This document shows, in pieces, positions 6,014 to 9,540 of a stretch of DNA of 9,540 bases. The translations under genes and the position numbers were made by a program. The notes under the pieces were generated by a model that worked only from the letters and a program-made list of their open reading frames with translations, was not told where the DNA came from and did no database searches. How positions within the stretch are numbered: position 1 is the stretch's first letter; each line of letters starts with the position of its first letter. Source of the DNA: JBHIFB01 sp046760905 (GTDB lineage: Bacteria; Gemmatimonadota; CAZMKB01); assembly GCA_046760905.1 (NCBI GenBank), contig JBHIFB010000123.1, positions 1 to 9,540 on the forward strand, read 5' to 3'.

Positions 6014-7048
6014 ATGATCGAGGGACTCTCTGCCACAAAGCCATTGACCGTGGCCAGCCACCTTGTTATTCTAATGCTCGAAGCGGCTTACGGACAAAAC
6101 CCGAAGCTTTCAAAAAGAGCTCAGATGATCCTATCAAAGAAAGAATTAATAAAATTTATCTTTATCGCGGCCTCCCTTCTTTTCATGGCTCTCTATGTGT
6201 GGCGAACGGTCCGGCAAGTAGGAAATTTCCCCCCGTCGCCAGATATTGACGCTCTTATGGCCTCGTTGCTCATAAATTGGCTTGGATTCGTCACAGTGAT
6301 CCTCGTTTGGAAGTTTCTCATCACATCATATGGAGAGAGAATCACAACCGGTCAGGCCTACAGGATATACTTTCGTTCAAACCTCGGAAAATATCTTCCG
6401 GGTAAGGTGTGGCAGCTTGCGGGCATGGTATTTCTCTGCGATGAAATCGGGATCATGCCAAATAAAAGTATACCTGCTTCACTATACAACACAGGCGTTG
6501 CTGTAATAACCGGTCTGGCGATTTTCTTCGTTACTGTATCGATTGACACTCTCGGCCTCACGAGAGCGCTTGTCTCTTACACCTTACTGGTCGCTATAAT
6601 AGTTTTTTTGATTGTTTTCCCTGATTTTCTCACCGGATTGATGAACAGGATCCTCCGCATATTGGGAAAAGAACGTATCGAAGAAGGGATCGGGAGAGGC
6701 ATTCTGTTTACAACTTTCGTCAGCTACGCCCTTGCATGGTTTATCTTTGGATGGGGGTTCCATTTGTTTTTGCGGTTTCTCGGTGTTTCGAAAGACCTTG
6801 ATTTGCTTGAGACGGTTGGTATTTTCTCCGGTTCAGTCTCTATCGGCTTCTTGGCCTTCTTTTCACCGGGAGGAATAGGGATACGAGAAGGGGTTATGGT
6901 ATTTCTCATGGAGAAGTATTATCCACTAACCACCGCCATCTTCATTTCGGTCACCGCGCGATTGTGGATCACTGCCGTTGAATTATCTGGATTTCTATCC
7001 ACATACGTATTTCCCATTGGATCATCGACAGAGTCGCAGAGTAAATGA
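6014..7048 (+). CDS. Flippase-like membrane protein, LPG synthase transmembrane-domain type (YbhN/UPF0104-like)
   Basis: This is a 344-residue polytopic inner-membrane protein. About 7-8 hydrophobic segments run from about 47 to 334. Two family signatures are present: SNLGKYLPGKVWQ (122-134) and FFSPGGIGIREG (282-293). They mark the lysylphosphatidylglycerol-synthase transmembrane (flippase-like) family, which flips or handles lipid-linked substrates. The soluble aminoacyl-transfer domain of MprF is absent, so lysyl-lipid synthesis is not implied. The start is uncertain. ATG 6014 gives 344 residues but lacks a Shine-Dalgarno site. ATG 6125 (residue 38, MILSKKELIKF) would begin just before the first membrane helix, as relatives usually do. 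The stop overlaps the next start as ATGA, so the two proteins are probably coupled and work in one envelope pathway, with the substrate unknown. Confidence 0.85.
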   Translation: MIEGLSATKPLTVASHLVILMLEAAYGQNPKLSKRAQMILSKKELIKFIFIAASLLFMALYVWRTVRQVGNFPPSPDIDALMASLLINWLGFVTVILVWKFLITSYGERITTGQAYRIYFRSNLGKYLPGKVWQLAGMVFLCDEIGIMPNKSIPASLYNTGVAVITGLAIFFVTVSIDTLGLTRALVSYTLLVAIIVFLIVFPDFLTGLMNRILRILGKERIEEGIGRGILFTTFVSYALAWFIFGWGFHLFLRFLGVSKDLDLLETVGIFSGSVSIGFLAFFSPGGIGIREGVMVFLMEKYYPLTTAIFISVTARLWITAVELSGFLSTYVFPIGSSTESQSK

Positions 7049-9426
7049 AAAGGAAAAAAGGAAAACGGCCAAAGAAAGTCGAGAGATCCCAGACAGCAAC
7101 CGGAAGCGAAAAATTCGCTGGATTTCGGGAAGAGAATCTGGACAAGCTCGTTCCCTTTTTCTTTGTAATCCTCACAATCATTCTCTTTCGGAAGTTCATA
7201 TTCTCTGACGAGATGCTCTTTGGCACCGATACAATCGCAGCGGGAGTCTTCTTCAGGTCCTTCTATGCGTATGTCGTCAGGACATATCACACTCTTCCAC
7301 TATGGGACCCTTACATCCTGGGAGGATTACCCTTCGTGGATGCGATGCACGGAGATACATTTTATCCGACCACGATACTGAAGTTTTTCATCCCGATCTT
7401 CCGCGCCCTTGGTTACAAGCTCATCATCCACATATTCTTCGCCGGCATCACATCCTATCACTGTGCGAAATCCTTCGGGATCTCCCGATTGTCTTCCATG
7501 TTCGTGGCTCTCTCATACATGTTCTCCGCGAATCTGGTCTCTCTAGTGTATGGGGGTCATGGTGGAAAGATATATGTGATCACGATCTTTCCCCTCTCGA
7601 TGTATCTCCTCAACCGTGGTTTCGATAGCAGGAAGACGTTTCATTTCATACTCTTCGGTGCATCGATAGGCCTCATGGTGCTTACGGCTCATATTCAAAT
7701 GGCCTACTTCGCTCTATGGGGGATCGGATTGTATTTCCTTTACAGGTTGTATGGGATTCGAGGTGAGGGCAGGAAGGCGCTCTCGAAGATCACAACGAGG
7801 TTCATCCTTTCCCTTGGTCTTGGGATCTCACTATCGGCGCTCCAGCTCATTCCGCCGTATATCTATCTGAACAGGTACTCGCCGAGGGCTGAAGGCGGAC
7901 GCGGATACGAATTTGCCACTTCGTGGTCGCTGCATATGGAAGAGGTCGCCTCTCTTGTGTTCCCTGATTTCAGCGGAATCGACACCGGCTCCGAGGGAAC
8001 TTACTGGGGAAGGAATTTCTTCAAGATTAATAGTGAATACAGCGGGATCCTGCCTGTACTTTTTGCTGTTCTTGCGGTATGCTTGCACAGGAGAGGCAAT
8101 CTCTTCTGGCTCATGATTTCGCTACTGGCGATCATATACGGCCTTGGTGCAAACACTCCGGTCTTCAAGCTATTCTATGCTGCCCTACCGGGGGTAAAAG
8201 TGTTCAGAGCACCCAGCCTCATAACTTTCATCTTCACATTCTCGGTTGTATTAATGGCAGGTATGGGACTCGATGCCATCAGAGAGGCGAGTGAGGCGGA
8301 AAGAGTCGCTAAGACAATACGCGTTCTTTTAGTAACGCTTTCGGCACTGTGGGTGTTCATCCTGTTTGTGAGTATCTCTCCCGAGAAGTTTTTCGCGATC
8401 TGGTTGAAAATCTTCTACCCCAACATAACAGATGAGAGATTTGCCATACTGAGCAAGACCCGAAGTGGTATCATAGCGGGCATGTGGATTATCGGGACCA
8501 TTGCCCTTCTCGCAGTAGCTTCCCTCTATATGGCAAGAAAGGATTGGGCTGGAAATTTCCCTTTAATTATTTTTATAATATCACTGTGTACAGTTGGAGA
8601 CCTGTGGCGGATCGATTCCAGGTTCATCCAGGTAGTCTCTCCGGATAGATATTTTAGCAGAGACAAGGTCGTGGATTTCCTCAAGATGCAGCAGGGAAAA
8701 TTTAGAGTGTTTCCTATTCCAGGTACTTATCCACAGAATTTCCTTGCCTACCATAGAATAGAGGAGATAACAGGTCATCACGGGAACGAACTGAAAAGAT
8801 ACAGGGAATTTACCGGTGAGGACAATCTATCCCAGCCCAGATTCCTAAACCTTCTCAACGTGAAATACCTCCTCACCCGGAGCCAATTCCGGCATCCGCT
8901 GTTCAAAAAAGTATTCAGCTCTGGTGGAATCACAGTCTTTAAGAACCTTGAGAGCCTCCCACGAGCATTCGTTGTCCATTGCTATGAAGTGCAGGAAAAA
9001 GAGAGTGTCCTGTCGAGACTCAGGGATGAATCGTTCGATTACAGAAACTGTATCATACTCGAGAAAAAACCGGATGTGGAGCCGGAAATAAGCGGTAAGA
9101 CGACCGGAAATGGTGAATGGGCAAGGCTGGAGTATGAATCCCCAAACAGCTTCTATCTGGAATGCAACCTCGAAGAGCCCGGCTTCGTATTCATGAGTGA
9201 GAATTACTATCCATCTTGGAAAGCATATGAGGGAGATGTTGAGATACAGATTTTAAGGTGTGATTATATCTTCAGAGCGGTTTATCTCGCTCAGGGAGAG
9301 CACCGAATACATTTCAAATTCGAATCAACTCCTCTCAAGGTTGGTTTTTTAATCACTCTCCTTTCCACGACTATCATCGCAGCCGCAGTTGTTTTCGAAT
9401 TAGTTTCCAGAAGGAAAAACAAGTAA
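7045..9426 (+). CDS. YfhO-family multi-pass membrane protein (GT-C-like)
   Basis: This is a 793-residue protein with a very basic cytosolic N-terminus (KRKKGKRPKK), a first helix at about 35-53, and a periplasmic loop carrying GTDT (60-63), PLWDPYILGGLPFVDA (85-100) and GDTFYP (103-108). About ten more membrane segments follow to about 520. A large extracytoplasmic region spans roughly 525-762, with NLLNVKYLLT (602-611), YYPSWKAY (721-728) and GEHRIHFKFE (751-760), and a final helix lies at about 765-787. This is the YfhO layout (PF09586). Some members act as GT-C glycosyltransferases using undecaprenyl-phosphate sugars on envelope polymers. Asp62 and Asp88 are plausible catalytic or metal-site residues by analogy only. 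The ATGA overlap and weak own ribosome site suggest translational coupling to the flippase-like gene. Donor and acceptor cannot be read from the sequence. Confidence 0.85.
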   Translation: MKRKKGKRPKKVERSQTATGSEKFAGFREENLDKLVPFFFVILTIILFRKFIFSDEMLFGTDTIAAGVFFRSFYAYVVRTYHTLPLWDPYILGGLPFVDAMHGDTFYPTTILKFFIPIFRALGYKLIIHIFFAGITSYHCAKSFGISRLSSMFVALSYMFSANLVSLVYGGHGGKIYVITIFPLSMYLLNRGFDSRKTFHFILFGASIGLMVLTAHIQMAYFALWGIGLYFLYRLYGIRGEGRKALSKITTRFILSLGLGISLSALQLIPPYIYLNRYSPRAEGGRGYEFATSWSLHMEEVASLVFPDFSGIDTGSEGTYWGRNFFKINSEYSGILPVLFAVLAVCLHRRGNLFWLMISLLAIIYGLGANTPVFKLFYAALPGVKVFRAPSLITFIFTFSVVLMAGMGLDAIREASEAERVAKTIRVLLVTLSALWVFILFVSISPEKFFAIWLKIFYPNITDERFAILSKTRSGIIAGMWIIGTIALLAVASLYMARKDWAGNFPLIIFIISLCTVGDLWRIDSRFIQVVSPDRYFSRDKVVDFLKMQQGKFRVFPIPGTYPQNFLAYHRIEEITGHHGNELKRYREFTGEDNLSQPRFLNLLNVKYLLTRSQFRHPLFKKVFSSGGITVFKNLESLPRAFVVHCYEVQEKESVLSRLRDESFDYRNCIILEKKPDVEPEISGKTTGNGEWARLEYESPNSFYLECNLEEPGFVFMSENYYPSWKAYEGDVEIQILRCDYIFRAVYLAQGEHRIHFKFESTPLKVGFLITLLSTTIIAAAVVFELVSRRKNK

Positions 9427-9455
9427 GGGAGTCCACCTGCTGGACTCCCTTACTT
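9415..9455 (-). terminator. Strong intrinsic terminator hairpin, T-tract on the minus strand
   Basis: Arms at 9421-9435 and 9441-9455 are perfectly complementary over 15 bp around a 5-nt CCTGC loop. Read on the minus strand, the stem is followed by GTTTTT (9420-9415), the form of an intrinsic terminator for a gene coming from the right. On the plus strand no T-tract follows, although the stem, which includes the YfhO-like stop codon, may still stabilise or end that transcript. Confidence 0.75.
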
Positions 9456-9487
9456 AAGTCAAAGCAAATGTGATCTATACTCCGGTT

Positions 9488-9540
9488 CTACTCCATCGGG
9501 ACGGGGAATTTCGCCTGGCCGCCCGGTTCAATGATCGTCA
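9488..9540 (-). CDS. C-terminal end of an unidentified gene running off the right edge
   Basis: On the minus strand an open frame enters from the window edge and ends at TAG (9488-9490). It gives 16 visible residues, TIIEPGGQAKFPVPME. Its stop lies 32 nt before the strong minus-oriented terminator, and the other two minus frames have stops nearby or little room. The fragment is too short to name. The terminator direction is the main evidence that a real gene ends here, convergent with the YfhO-like gene. Confidence 0.5.
   Translation of the reverse strand, partial: TIIEPGGQAKFPVPME

Overview
The window looks like chromosomal housekeeping DNA from a Gram-negative-type bacterium of moderate GC content. 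The evidence is a lipobox signal peptide, multi-pass envelope proteins, sigma70-like promoters with 17-bp spacers, and Shine-Dalgarno sites such as GGAGG. The lineage cannot be fixed. The mix of an Ig-like-domain lipoprotein, an L-lysine 6-transaminase, a YfhO-type protein and a DUF3566-like protein beside gltX would suit an uncultured candidate phylum, but that is a guess. I see no phage, transposon, CRISPR or defence genes.

Left block (57-2268, minus strand). A well-formed promoter (2240-2268) is followed by tRNA-Ser(GCT), a small DUF3566-like membrane protein and glutamyl-tRNA synthetase (gltX), overlapping the small gene by 4 bp. Then comes a second promoter in the gltX/tRNA gap (228-256), followed by tRNA-Gln(CTG) and tRNA-Glu(CTC). 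The synthetase therefore sits directly upstream of tRNA-Glu, its standard substrate, and of tRNA-Gln, which is its substrate only if the enzyme is non-discriminating.

Middle block (2362-5917). A plus-strand monofunctional proline dehydrogenase has a near-consensus promoter, a TTG start and a tiny in-frame leader ORF. It converges on a minus-strand lipoprotein with three Ig-like (Big_1-type) domains. That lipoprotein lies 23 nt behind tRNA-Ser(TGA) and probably shares its promoter (4412-4440). Further right is a minus-strand L-lysine 6-transaminase (lat). Proline dehydrogenase and LAT make the homologous imines P5C and P6C, so both may feed related semialdehyde dehydrogenases, but they are not in one operon.

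Right block (5857-9540). An AT-rich divergent intergenic region with a perfect 8-bp inverted repeat separates lat from a plus-strand two-gene operon. That operon encodes a flippase-like (LPG synthase TM-type) membrane protein and a 793-residue YfhO-family membrane protein, joined by an ATGA overlap and probably acting in cell-envelope glycan or lipid modification. It ends in a 15-bp perfect hairpin containing the YfhO-like stop codon. The hairpin has its T-tract on the minus strand, which fits the C-terminal end of a minus-strand gene entering from the right edge (9488-9540).

The most notable structural theme is that both tRNA-Ser genes serve as the 5' leader of a protein-coding mRNA. No clearly new biological system is visible.
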